Assembly: GCA_963782465.1 (NCBI GenBank)
Contig: CAWAJR010000006.1
Location: forward strand, 372,001 to 436,000
DNA from: JAODBJ01 sp963782465
GTDB taxonomy: Bacteria; Actinomycetota; Acidimicrobiia; IMCC26256; PALSA-610
Direction of reading: 5' to 3'
DNA length: 64,000 nt
Positions within the stretch are counted from its first letter, which is position 1; each line of letters starts with the position of its first letter. Under the pieces are notes generated by a model. It had not been told where the DNA came from. It saw only the letters and a program-made list of their open reading frames with translations, and did not search any database. Below are positions 26,007 through 34,262 of the stretch, piece after piece. A program made the position numbers and the translations under genes.

Positions 26007-26768
26007 TCAGTGGTCACCGGGCTTCTGCGCGTCGACGAGCACTCGCCCGGCCGTGGTCTCGAAACTGCCGTCGCGCTCGATCACTTCGTGAAGCTCGCGC
26101 AGCGCGTCCCGGTACTTCGCCACCGTGAAGCCGGGCACGATCCACGGCACGAGACGGAGGAAGTAGACCACCGCGCCGATGTCGAAGAAGGCGGTGCGAG
26201 GGCGGGCGGGCTCCATCGTGTGCACCACGAGCCCGGCGCCCGACGCTGCAAGCCGTTCCACTTCGGGGTCGCGATCGGATCCTCCCGGGAGCGGGCCCAT
26301 GAGGAACTCACTCAGCGAGCGCAGGCTCCGGGGACCAACATGCTGCGCGAAGTACGACCCGCCCGGTTTCAGCACGCGCGCGATCTCCGTCCACCACGGC
26401 GTGATCGGGTGCCGGCTGATGACCAGCTCGAACGTTTCGCGGTCGAAGGGCAGCCCGACGCGCGCCGGCGACGTGACCGCGAGGTGCACGCCGCGCGCCC
26501 GTAGCCGGGGCGCGGCGACGGCCACGCTCGGCGGAAAGCCTTCGGTGGCGACCGCCAACGGGGGCAACGCCGGGAGTCGCCCGATCATCCCACCCACGCC
26601 CGCTTCGATCTCGAGCAGTGTGCGCACGGTCGCAGCGCGCGTGACGACCCGGTCGAAGTAGTGCCAGTGGGGGCGGTCTTCGATCGCGCGACCGTCGAGC
26701 CACCCGAAATCCCAGCCCGTGATCGGCGCGGCTTCCGCCTCGCGGACGAGCGCATCGAAACTGCTCAC
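26007..26768 (-). CDS. class I SAM-dependent methyltransferase
   Basis: 253 residues from GTG 26768. Motif I is degenerate but visible as LEIEAGVGGMI (about 52-62). FELVISRHPITPWWTEIARVLKPGGSYFAQHVG (about 114-146) is the motif II/III region of ubiE/COQ5-like methyltransferases. It contains no cysteine, which argues against arsenite methyltransferase ArsM despite lying next to the ArsR-ArsC gene. It is divergent from that gene, and the arsR operator candidate sits in the shared 107-base region, so it could be co-regulated. Confidence 0.78.
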   Translation of the reverse strand: MSSFDALVREAEAAPITGWDFGWLDGRAIEDRPHWHYFDRVVTRAATVRTLLEIEAGVGGMIGRLPALPPLAVATEGFPPSVAVAAPRLRARGVHLAVTSPARVGLPFDRETFELVISRHPITPWWTEIARVLKPGGSYFAQHVGPRSLRSLSEFLMGPLPGGSDRDPEVERLAASGAGLVVHTMEPARPRTAFFDIGAVVYFLRLVPWIVPGFTVAKYRDALRELHEVIERDGSFETTAGRVLVDAQKPGDH

Positions 26769-26836
26769 GGGGGGTGATCGTCGCGCGGGAGCGCGTCCAG
26801 CGACAGCCGTGACGACCGGCGGGCGGTCGCAAATAC

Positions 26837-26852
26837 ATCAAATACAATTGAT
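26837..26852. promoter_or_regulatory. ArsR-type operator candidate
   Basis: ATCAA (26837-26841), six bases, TTGAT (26848-26852): a perfect inverted repeat in a strikingly AT-rich patch. TACAAT (26843-26848), a good -10 hexamer, lies inside it. The site is 24 bases before the ArsR-ArsC start and 69 from the divergent methyltransferase. ArsR-family repressors bind such inverted repeats over the -10 region. Confidence 0.6.
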
Positions 26853-26875
26853 CGATCTCGTCCGGCGGTTCTACG

Positions 26876-27689
26876 GTGTCGCCCGTGGAAGAGGCCGTCT
26901 CCTCGGTGACCGATGCGCCCCCGGCCTTCGTGCGGCTGACTGCGCATCCCCTGCGGTGGCGGCTGTTGCGCGAGTTGGCCCGCAGCGACCGCGCGGTGTG
27001 GGAACTGACCGGGCTCGTCGAAGAGCCGCAGAGCCTCGTCTCGTACCACCTCCGCAAGCTCCGCGACGGTGGGCTCGTGTACACGCGTCGCAGCACGGCC
27101 GACGGGCGCGACACCTACTACGCCATCGATCTCGCCTCCTGCGAACGCCAACTCCAAGCCGCGGGCGGAGGACTGCACCCGGGGCTCCGGCTCGAACCGC
27201 GCCCGACCCGCGGGATGAGGCCAGGCAGTCTGGTGCGCAAGGCCCGCGTCTTGTTCCTGTGCACGGGGAACAGCGCCCGCTCGCAGATCGCCGAAGCGCT
27301 GCTCGAGCACCTGTCGGCCGGCGCGATCGAAGCGGCCAGCGCCGGCAGCCACCCCAAAGCGCTCCATCCCAACGCGGTACGCGTCATGAAGCAGCGCGGG
27401 ATCGACATCAGTGCCAATCGCACCAAACCTGTCGACGAGTTCGTCGCGCAACGGTTCGACATGGTGATCACGTTGTGCGATCGCGTCCGCGAGGTCTGCC
27501 CCGAGTTCCCGTCACACCCGAAGCTCGTCCACTGGAGCATCCCCGACCCCGCGCGAAGGCACCACCAACCGCGCCTCGTACCCCGCGTTCGAACGCACCG
27601 CGGCCGAACTCGATGTGCGAATCGGGTACTTGCTCGCCTTGATGTTCGAACCACGAGCCAGCAGGAGATCAACCCATGCGAAACGATGA
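26876..27689 (+). CDS. ArsR repressor - arsenate reductase (ArsC) fusion (frameshifted near the C terminus)
   Basis: Residues 1-95 are an ArsR/SmtB winged helix (LTAHPLRWRLLRELARS ... SYHLRKLRDGGLVYTRRS). Residues from about 122 are a thioredoxin-coupled arsenate reductase of the low-molecular-weight phosphatase fold: VLFLCTGNSARSQIAEALL is the CX5R loop, and CDRVREVCPEFP supplies the second and third redox Cys. The frame shifts at about 27551-27556; removing one base gives DPAEGTT...FERTAAELDVRIGYLLALM and a stop at 27689, about 270 residues. It overlaps the next gene by 14 bases. The fusion would couple repression and arsenate reduction. No ArsB/Acr3 efflux gene is near. Start GTG 26876 or 26885. 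Confidence 0.82.
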
Positions 27690-28059
27690 AACCGTCAACG
27701 TCCGCTACATGGTCGACGACGTCAGCGAGTCGATCGCTTTCTACACCGACGTCCTCGGCTTCGAGTTGTTGACGAATGCGGCACCCGCGTTCGCCGACGT
27801 CAAACGGGGCAACCTCCGCCTGCTCCTGGCCGGCCCGGCCAGCTCGGCCGGCCGCCCGATGGCCGACGGCACCAAACCCGGTCCGGGCGGCTGGAATCGC
27901 ATCCACTTCATCGTCGACGATCTCGAGGCCGAAGTCGCACGGCTGCGCGCGACCGGCGCGACGTTTCGCAACGACATCGTCGCAGGGCCGGGCGGCAAGC
28001 AGGTTCTCCTCCGCGACCCGTCCGGCAACGTCGTCGAACTGTTCCAACCCGCCGCCTGA
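27676..28059 (+). CDS. VOC family (glyoxalase/bleomycin resistance fold) protein
   Basis: 127 residues from ATG 27676. One VOC domain made of two beta-alpha-beta3 halves: NVRYMVDDVSESIAFYTDVLGFEL and NRIHFIVDDLEAEVARLRATGA, ending in VLLRDPSGNVVELFQP with the usual metal-ligand Glu. It lacks the vicinal Cys pair of ArsI C-As lyases, so it is not an obvious organoarsenical lyase. Its start lies inside the end of the ArsR-ArsC gene, so they are translationally coupled and probably under the same ArsR control. Confidence 0.85.
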   Translation: MRNDETVNVRYMVDDVSESIAFYTDVLGFELLTNAAPAFADVKRGNLRLLLAGPASSAGRPMADGTKPGPGGWNRIHFIVDDLEAEVARLRATGATFRNDIVAGPGGKQVLLRDPSGNVVELFQPAA

Positions 28060-28087
28060 GCGGCAGGCCGAGCAGCACGAGGAGCGT

Positions 28088-28579
28088 TCAGGTCTTGCCG
28101 AGCGAGGCCGAGGTAATCGGAAGTTGCAGCTCGGTGACGTTCCGTTCGCGGTCGTCGGGGTTCGAGACGAGATAGAGCTCGCGGCTGCGGTCGGCGATCC
28201 GGTAGCCGTTGCCGTCGATCCAGCGGACCACGGCTTCGAAAGTCTCGGAGAAGTCGACGAGCGCGCCGCGGTGCAACGCCGACGCGACATCGACGGCGGG
28301 GAGTTCGACGACGCGCACGTCGTCGTCATCGGCCAGCGGCTGATCGTCGATATCGAAGCCGAGGTGCACGACCATCTTGCCGTCGTCGTCCGGCCATTCG
28401 AATTGGGCGACGCAGATCCCGGGCTCGACCGCGGCCGCCTCGAGGCGGGCCCACACGATCGGGAGCCGCTCCTCGAACACCGGATGGACGTTGGCGTAGC
28501 CGTGACCCGCCGCGACCCCGGTGGTCAGGGCCACCCGCCGCGGCTCGGCCCGCTTCGTGACGATGTCGATCGTTCGCAT
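28088..28579 (-). CDS. stand-alone GyrI-like effector-binding domain protein
   Basis: 163 residues from ATG 28579, with GAGGAGCG upstream. Structure: MRTIDIVTKRAEPRRVALTTGVA at the start, AQFEWPDDDGKMVVHLGFDI in the middle and VTELQLPIT at the end, as in GyrI/SbmC and the effector domains of BmrR and Rob. There is no DNA-binding domain. Stand-alone members bind small hydrophobic or cationic molecules, and some hydrolyse reactive compounds. It converges with the VOC gene. Confidence 0.75.
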   Translation of the reverse strand: MRTIDIVTKRAEPRRVALTTGVAAGHGYANVHPVFEERLPIVWARLEAAAVEPGICVAQFEWPDDDGKMVVHLGFDIDDQPLADDDDVRVVELPAVDVASALHRGALVDFSETFEAVVRWIDGNGYRIADRSRELYLVSNPDDRERNVTELQLPITSASLGKT

Positions 28580-28700
28580 GAGCGCTCCTCGTTCCAGCGC
28601 ATCGAGGTAGCTCGCGCCCGTCACCTTCGCATCTTTGTCATTCGCGCGACACGTGATGTAGGGAAAATGACAAAGAACGGCGCGCGCTCCGGATCGACTG

Positions 28701-28829
28701 CTACCTGCAGACGATGGCGTGCGCGTTGCCCTGGCACGCGGTGCCGACACCGCCGGTGATGGGGGTACACGCCCCGGCGGACACCGCGATACCGACGACG
28801 AAGACGAACGTCAACGCGAAACGCTTCAT
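28701..28829 (-). CDS. tiny secreted cysteine-containing peptide
   Basis: 42 residues from ATG 28829, with a strong GGGGAGGAA ribosome site at good distance. MKRFALTFVFVVGIAVSAGA is a clear Sec signal peptide; cleavage after AGA would leave about 22 residues starting with Cys and holding three Cys in total (CTPITGG, TACQG, VCR). The lipobox match is imperfect (AGAC), so it could be lipidated or freely secreted. No known family is recognised. Only the coding quality, start site and signal peptide support it. Confidence 0.6.
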   Translation of the reverse strand: MKRFALTFVFVVGIAVSAGACTPITGGVGTACQGNAHAIVCR

Positions 28830-29010
28830 GCAGGGTTCCTCCCCAAGTGCGGCGAGCGTTCCGCTCGCCCGTGCCGGGAACGCCGGGCCCGCCCGGGCCG
28901 AACGACGTCCGGCGATGGTAAGGACGATCCGAGCCGCTGGGAACCCATTCTTGAGCCCCGAATCTCTCCGGATTTCAGCGCCGCCGGCCGTCGCGGCCCC
29001 GATGTCGCAA

Positions 29011-30423
29011 TCAGCCGCGCGCGCCGGCGACACCCGTCAGTCGTTCGCCCGCCAGTTCGGCCAGCCGGGCGAGCCCCGGTTCGCTGTACTCAGCGAGGCG
29101 TGCCACCGCGGCCTCCAACGCCGGGTTGTCGCGCTGCGACGGCTCGACGCGCGCCGGGTTCAGGGCGCAGCCGTTGGCCCACGTCGCGATGTCGGGCTCG
29201 GCGCCGTAGGCGCGCGTGGCCAGCGTGCCACGAACCTGCATCGTCGCCCAGCTCGCAGGGTTGTCGGGCAGCGTGTTGGGTGGGCACAGACGGTTGCGCT
29301 CCCGGTCGTCGTCGCGGGTTGCCTCCACGTAACCCGCCAGCGCCGCGCAGAAGCACGGAAAGCCGGCGCGGATCGTCTGCAACCGGATCTTGTCGGGCTC
29401 CCAGACGGGAACGAGTGGTGGGTAGCGCAGCCCGGATGCCGCGCAGTGCACGACGAGCGACCCGGGCGCCAGGGCCACGGTTCCCTGCTCGAGCACCATC
29501 TCGTGACGCGCCACCGACTTCACGTGACCGAGGCGAACGACACGCTCCACGGTGCGAAGCAGGTCCAGCTCCCACCGGCCGAGCGTCGGGGTCTTGGCCA
29601 TTGTCGGCATCACATTCGGGTCGACCCGGAGCATCACACCGGCGGCTTCGAGGCGCAGGAACAGATCGTCGAGCGACTCGGCGCCGGCCGCCGCCGCCAT
29701 GGTGTCGGCCGATAGTGCGAAGGCAACGGCCGGATCGGGCTGTACGACGGCGCGATCGAGCATCCACGGGTCGCGCGGACGGGCCCACACGATGCGCTCG
29801 GGCGGTACGCCGTTCTGCAACAGCCAGACGATCCCGTCGGTCGCCGTCTTGCCGGAACCGACGATCACGTATTCACGCGGCGCGGCATCCAACCGGGCGA
29901 GCTCGTTGATCGCGACGACCGGCACGTCGTCGGCGACCGCGAACGGCGGAGGTGTCGTCGCGGGGATCGTGGGCGACAAGTAGGTCGCGTCGACGACGCG
30001 GCGGCGCACGTCGATCTCCACACGCTCGCCCGACACGCGGGACGTCGCGACATGCGATGAACCGTCGGCGTGGTACTCGTGCCCGCCGAGGAACGTGACG
30101 CGCCCGCTGCCGACAAAGCGACGCTGCAAGACGTCGTCGTAGTACGCCTGGATCTCCGGCTGGCGGGCGCGTTCTTGCAGGCCCGCCTCGGGACCGCTCG
30201 GTTGCACCGCGCCGGTGCCGAGCACCGTCGACGCGACGCCGTAGAACAACGACGCCTGGTGCAGCCGCACGAACGGGTACGCATCCTGCCAGTGCCCACT
30301 CGCCGCGTGACGACGATCGACCAGCGTGACGTGCACGTCCGCGTGGTCGATCAACGCGTCCGCGAACGCCATGCCCATCGCGCCTGCGCCCACAACGAGA
30401 TAGTCCGTCTGTAACGACCGCAT
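29011..30423 (-). CDS. FAD/NAD(P)-binding oxidoreductase
   Basis: 470 residues from ATG 30423. YLVVGAGAMGMAFADALID is the FAD-binding GxGxxG at the N terminus; YVIVGSGKTATDGIVWLL (about residues 175-192) is a second dinucleotide motif, as in flavin monooxygenases and thioredoxin-reductase-like proteins. HWQDAYPFVRLHQASLFYG resembles flavin-containing monooxygenases such as those acting on amines or ketones. The C-terminal third is not recognised. Cytoplasmic; the substrate is unknown. Upstream lies a YdeI-family gene on the same strand, 73 bases apart. Confidence 0.78.
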   Translation of the reverse strand: MRSLQTDYLVVGAGAMGMAFADALIDHADVHVTLVDRRHAASGHWQDAYPFVRLHQASLFYGVASTVLGTGAVQPSGPEAGLQERARQPEIQAYYDDVLQRRFVGSGRVTFLGGHEYHADGSSHVATSRVSGERVEIDVRRRVVDATYLSPTIPATTPPPFAVADDVPVVAINELARLDAAPREYVIVGSGKTATDGIVWLLQNGVPPERIVWARPRDPWMLDRAVVQPDPAVAFALSADTMAAAAGAESLDDLFLRLEAAGVMLRVDPNVMPTMAKTPTLGRWELDLLRTVERVVRLGHVKSVARHEMVLEQGTVALAPGSLVVHCAASGLRYPPLVPVWEPDKIRLQTIRAGFPCFCAALAGYVEATRDDDRERNRLCPPNTLPDNPASWATMQVRGTLATRAYGAEPDIATWANGCALNPARVEPSQRDNPALEAAVARLAEYSEPGLARLAELAGERLTGVAGARG

Positions 30424-30496
30424 CCTCACGTGCTCCCGCCTCTCCCCGACCCCTGGAACAACGCAGGCTACGAGGCGAACGCGAGCGCCGAGAGCC

Positions 30497-31096
30497 TCAG
30501 CCCGACGGTGTGCCACCCTGCGGGTGGAGGGTCTCGCCGCGTGCCAGCATCTCGACGAACTGGCCGATGCGCCGCGACCTGGTCTCGGGCCGTTTAGCCG
30601 TTTCGATCCGGTACAGGAAGGCATAGCGGTTCTGGCTGCTGAGCTTCTGGAACATGGCCTGGGCGCGTGGGTCGGCACGCAGTGCAGCGGCGAAGTCGGC
30701 CGGGACCTCGATGCTTTTGCTTCCCGCGTACGCGGCATCCCAGCGACCGTCGGCTTGGGCGCGTTCGACCTCGGCGAGCCCGGCCGGGTGCATGCGACCC
30801 TCGCCGATCAACCGTTCGATGATGGCCACGTTGCGCTTCGACCAAGCGCTGCGGGCGCGGCGCGGCGTGAATCGGCGGGAGTAGGTGGTGTCGTTCCCGC
30901 GGCGAAGCTGACCGTCGATCCAGCCATAGCGCAGGGCTTCTTCGAGTGCTTCGTCGTAGGTGAGGCTCGTCGGGTGGGTCGTACCCTGCTTCGCCAGCTT
31001 GAGCCACACGCCACTCGACTGCGCGTGGTGCTTGTCGAGCCACCTGCGCCAGGCGCCGGCGTTCGCGACGACAAGCGGCGGAAGCTCGGACGCCAT
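30497..31096 (-). CDS. YdeI/OmpD-associated family protein
   Basis: 199 residues. N-terminal AWRRWLDKHHAQSSGVWLKLAKQ, LTYDEALEEALRYGWIDGQLR and RFTPRRARSAWSKRN (about 75-90) are the conserved blocks of the YdeI family, and the C-terminal LSSQNRYAFLYRIETAKRPETRSRRI is the YdeI end domain. Some homologues protect against bacteriocins or peptides, but the molecular role is not settled. It is divergent from the FtsX-like permease. Confidence 0.85.
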   Translation of the reverse strand: MASELPPLVVANAGAWRRWLDKHHAQSSGVWLKLAKQGTTHPTSLTYDEALEEALRYGWIDGQLRRGNDTTYSRRFTPRRARSAWSKRNVAIIERLIGEGRMHPAGLAEVERAQADGRWDAAYAGSKSIEVPADFAAALRADPRAQAMFQKLSSQNRYAFLYRIETAKRPETRSRRIGQFVEMLARGETLHPQGGTPSG

Positions 31097-31144
31097 GCGT
31101 AGAGCTTGCCAGAACCAGCCGGTGGTCAGCCGCTGCGCCGATCG

Positions 31145-31170
31145 GCGTCACCCGGCCGCCCGGGTGACGC
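31145..31170. promoter_or_regulatory. 11-bp hairpin/palindrome in divergent intergenic region
   Basis: GCGTCACCCGG (31145-31155) and its exact complement (31160-31170) around a 4-base loop, between divergent ydeI-like and permease genes. A terminator is unlikely because no gene ends here. An operator or a 5' leader hairpin of the permease transcript is more likely. A second small repeat (GGTGGT-GCT-ACCACC) lies at 31218-31232. Confidence 0.4.
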
Positions 31171-31247
31171 GACCCAACCGGTGAAGGAGATGGGCGTTCA
31201 CCCCCGACCTGATCGCCGGTGGTGCTACCACCCCTGCACACCGACCG

Positions 31248-33632
31248 GTGGGCGTAGTGGACGCGGATCACGAACGCGGGTCGAATGGAGTCGTGGGCGC
31301 CATCCTGCTGCGCACCCGCCGCGCGCTCCGGGCGCAGTGGCGGTCGACGACCGCAGTCGCGTTCGTCGTCGCCGTCGTCGTCGGTGCGGTGATCGGCATC
31401 GCAGCCGGTGCACGGCGCACGGCGCAGGCACCCGACGCGCTCACGCGAGCACTCGGTGGTGATCCCGACGCGTCGATCACGCAGCTGAACGGCGAGCCGC
31501 TCACCGCCGGCGTCGCGAAGCTGCCGTCCGTTGCCGACATCGACGCGTTTACCTTCATGTTCGCTGCGTTGCAGGTCGACATGGAACACCAGACGTTCGG
31601 GACGACCGTGTTCGCAGGGACACGGCGCCTCGGCTCGCGTTTCATCGAAGGCCGGCCGGCCGACCCCACCGACCCGCACGAGTTCATCGTCGACCGCACC
31701 TTCGTAAAGCGGTATCACGCCCGCCTCGGGCAGCACTTCGAGGTCGTCACGTGGACGCGCGAACAGCAGGCCGCGGGGCAGGCCTTCAACGCGCAACCGG
31801 GCGGCAGATTCACCGGCACGCTCGTCGGTGTCGTCGAGACGGGTGACGAGCTCGAGGACCCGGGGTCGGCCGCAGTGTTCTCGCCGGCGCTCCTGCACGA
31901 CGACATCGGACGCGTGGCGACACTGATGGCGGTCCGCCTGCACGCAGGCAATACCCCCGCCGACCTGCGCCACGAACTCGACACGCTCGGCCCGGACGGC
32001 CGCAGGATGACGCTCGAGCCGGCGCGCCTCGTCCGGAAGGAGGTCCGCGACGCGGTCAACGCCCAAGCCAACGCGACGTGGATCGTCGCACTCGTCGCCG
32101 CCATCGCGGCGATCGTCACGCTCGGCCAGCTGCTCGCGCGCCACGCCCGGCTGTCGCCGGCCGAACGGCGCACGCTCACGTCGCTTGGCTACAGGCCACG
32201 CGAGATCGCCGTGGAGTCGGTCCTCCGTACCGCCGTGCCGGTGGCTCTCGGGCTTGCCGGCGCGGTCGTGGTCGCGGCGGTCGTCTCGGGGCGCTTCCCA
32301 CTGGGATTCGTCCGACCGATCGAACCCGATCCAGGGTGGCGGATCGACCACCAGGTCGTGCCGCTCGGCGTGCTCGCCGCGTTCGTCACCGTCGTGTCGT
32401 GGGCTGCGGTCGCGAGCACTACCGCGAGCGACCGACGTCCCCGCGTGCAGCCCTCGCGCACCGGCGAGGCGCTCGCACGTTGTGCGCCGACGCCCGCCGC
32501 GGCGACCGGCACCCGCTTCGCATTGACCCGCGCCGACGGGACGACGGCGCTCGGGCGCGGGACGTTCGCGCTGCTCGCCGTGATGCTGACCGGCATCGTG
32601 GCGGCAACGACCTTCGGCGCCAGCCTCGTCCGCCTCGTCGGCGACAAGGGTCGCTACGGCCTCGACTACGACATCGCCGTCGGCGACACCGGGGGCAAGT
32701 CGATGCGCGACCTGCGTGCGCTCGCCGGCGACCGTTCGATCAGCGCGCTGACGATCGTCGGCGGCGCGACGGCACGGTACGGGCGGGACACCGTCGACGT
32801 CGTCGGTGTCGACGCGATCCGCGGCGAGCTGGAACCTCGGTCGCTCGTCGGCCGCCTCCCCGCGACGGCCGACGAGATCGCGATCGGGCGCGTCACCGCT
32901 CGATCGCTGCACCTCCGTACTGGCGACCGGCTCCTGCTCCAGGACCCGAACGGCGCGGACCTCGTGTACCGCGTGGTCGGGCTCGTCGTCGTCCCCGGCA
33001 TCGGCGGTGTGGACGGGCTCGGTGAGGGCGCCGTGGTGACCGGGCCCGGGTTCGCCCGTCTCCGCACGGAACCCGACACCGCCTACGCCGCGGTCACCAT
33101 GCGACCGGGCGCGACGCGACGCGACGCGGATCGTGTCGCGGCCGCAGCGGGCGTGGACACCAGCCTGCTCGCCGGAGAAAAGCACCCGTACGAACAGGCG
33201 CCGCCAAGCGTCGTTGTGAACCTCGCCCGCGTGCGGCGCGTCCCCGCCGTCATCGCGCTGATCCTGTCGGCGATGGCCTTGCTGACGTGCCTGCACGCGT
33301 TGATCGTGTCGGTGCGCAGCCGCCGGCGCGACCTCGCGGTGCTGCGCGCGATCGGTGGCAACCGCCGGTTCGTCACGCAGGTGGTGCACTGGCAGGCGAC
33401 CGTGCTCACGCTGCTGCCGTTGGTGATCGGCGTGCCGCTCGGGCTGGCCGCCGGGTCGGGCGGTTTCCGGATGTTCGTCGACCGCCTCGGCGGCCCACCC
33501 GACCCCGCAACGCCGTTCCTCGTGCTCGCGATCGCGGTCGTCGCCCTCCTCGTGGTCGCACGCCTTACGGCCACGCTGCCGGCGCGTCGAGCGCGTGCCG
33601 TCGCCGCCGCGCGCCTGTTGTCGGAAGAGTGA
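31248..33632 (+). CDS. FtsX-like ABC transporter permease
   Basis: 794 residues with the MacB/LolE-type layout. One N-terminal membrane segment (VAFVVAVVVGAVIGIAAGA) is followed by a large extracytoplasmic domain, three segments around residues 275-380, a second single segment (about 430-450), another extracytoplasmic domain and three C-terminal segments. VIALILSAMALLTCLHALIVSVRSRRRDLAVLRAIGG is the FtsX signature. Partner ATPases normally sit beside such genes, but none is here. The start is uncertain: 31248 gives a short hydrophilic leader and GTG 31293 is an alternative. Likely a lipid, peptide or lipoprotein handling system of the cell envelope. Confidence 0.85.
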   Translation: MGVVDADHERGSNGVVGAILLRTRRALRAQWRSTTAVAFVVAVVVGAVIGIAAGARRTAQAPDALTRALGGDPDASITQLNGEPLTAGVAKLPSVADIDAFTFMFAALQVDMEHQTFGTTVFAGTRRLGSRFIEGRPADPTDPHEFIVDRTFVKRYHARLGQHFEVVTWTREQQAAGQAFNAQPGGRFTGTLVGVVETGDELEDPGSAAVFSPALLHDDIGRVATLMAVRLHAGNTPADLRHELDTLGPDGRRMTLEPARLVRKEVRDAVNAQANATWIVALVAAIAAIVTLGQLLARHARLSPAERRTLTSLGYRPREIAVESVLRTAVPVALGLAGAVVVAAVVSGRFPLGFVRPIEPDPGWRIDHQVVPLGVLAAFVTVVSWAAVASTTASDRRPRVQPSRTGEALARCAPTPAAATGTRFALTRADGTTALGRGTFALLAVMLTGIVAATTFGASLVRLVGDKGRYGLDYDIAVGDTGGKSMRDLRALAGDRSISALTIVGGATARYGRDTVDVVGVDAIRGELEPRSLVGRLPATADEIAIGRVTARSLHLRTGDRLLLQDPNGADLVYRVVGLVVVPGIGGVDGLGEGAVVTGPGFARLRTEPDTAYAAVTMRPGATRRDADRVAAAAGVDTSLLAGEKHPYEQAPPSVVVNLARVRRVPAVIALILSAMALLTCLHALIVSVRSRRRDLAVLRAIGGNRRFVTQVVHWQATVLTLLPLVIGVPLGLAAGSGGFRMFVDRLGGPPDPATPFLVLAIAVVALLVVARLTATLPARRARAVAAARLLSEE

Positions 33633-34127
33633 GCGCCGACATCGCGTCCCGTGGCGTCGCGAAGCTGAACACGCCACCGTCGGCCGCGAAGAGCCAGTAG
33701 CCGCGTCCGCTCGGCGTCGCCGCCATGCCTACGACGGGTTCGGCGAGGTGCACCGCACCCATCGATCCGTAGAACTGCGCGGCCCCGAAGCCGAACACAC
33801 CACCGTCGTTGGCGACCTCCCAGTACCCGCCGCGCGTCGAAGCGAGCCCGACGATCGTCGCCGCCGCCGGCGAGGAGAGCGCGACACCGCCGCCGCCAAC
33901 GCGAGGAGCGCGCACGTATCCGCCGTCGCTTCGTCGGCCGCGCTACGCCGTGCTGCCCAACCGGACCGTTCGATCCACCGCTGAAGCGCGGCCACCTTCA
34001 TCTCGGCCGGTGTCGGGTACCCGAGATCAGGATCGGGCAGCGACACGAGCGCGTCGCACTGGTGCATCACCCCGCCAACGACCACGACGCCGATCAGGAA
34101 CTCGCACTCGAACCACCCCGACCGCAC
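33565..34127 (-). pseudogene. remnant of a 'YW..(A/N)DGGVF.FG' repeat protein
   Basis: The C-terminal frame holds two tandem repeats of about 33 residues: GLASTRGGYWEVANDGGVFGFG, then GMAATPSGRGYWLFAADGGVFSF. This motif is abundant in secreted Acidimicrobiia proteins. The N-terminal part (MHQCDALVSLPDPDLGYPTP...ADTCALLALA) lies in another frame, and the shift falls in the GCC-repeat 33880-33898. The repeat array stops abruptly at two copies, with no signal peptide, and the end overlaps the convergent permease by about 67 bases. A decayed fragment is more likely than a functional gene. Confidence 0.5.
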
Positions 34128-34140
34128 GCCGAAGTAGTGT

Positions 34141-34175
34141 GCAGGATGCCCGGGCAGGAAGCCCGGGCATCCTGC
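34141..34175 (-). terminator. nrdJ downstream hairpin
   Basis: A perfect 15-bp inverted repeat (GCAGGATGCCCGGGC and complement) with a 5-base loop, 87 bases after the nrdJ stop. Neither side has a T-run. Probably the transcription end of nrdJ. The 87 bases between hold a weaker 6-bp repeat (GTCACC/GGTGAC) and nothing else recognised. Confidence 0.65.
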
Positions 34176-34262
34176 GTCCGATCGCGAGCGCTTGTTCGTG
34201 TCACCCGCTGCGCTGGTGACCTTCCGCTTGGTTTTCCTAATGACATTTCGCAGCGCCCATCA

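Noticed and set aside
26007..26768. ArsM arsenite methyltransferase
   Set aside because: The protein has no cysteine at all, whereas ArsM needs conserved Cys residues.
30594..33677. Minus-strand frame of 1027 codons opposite the FtsX-like permease
   Set aside because: No motif, very Arg-rich, antisense to a gene with textbook membrane topology.
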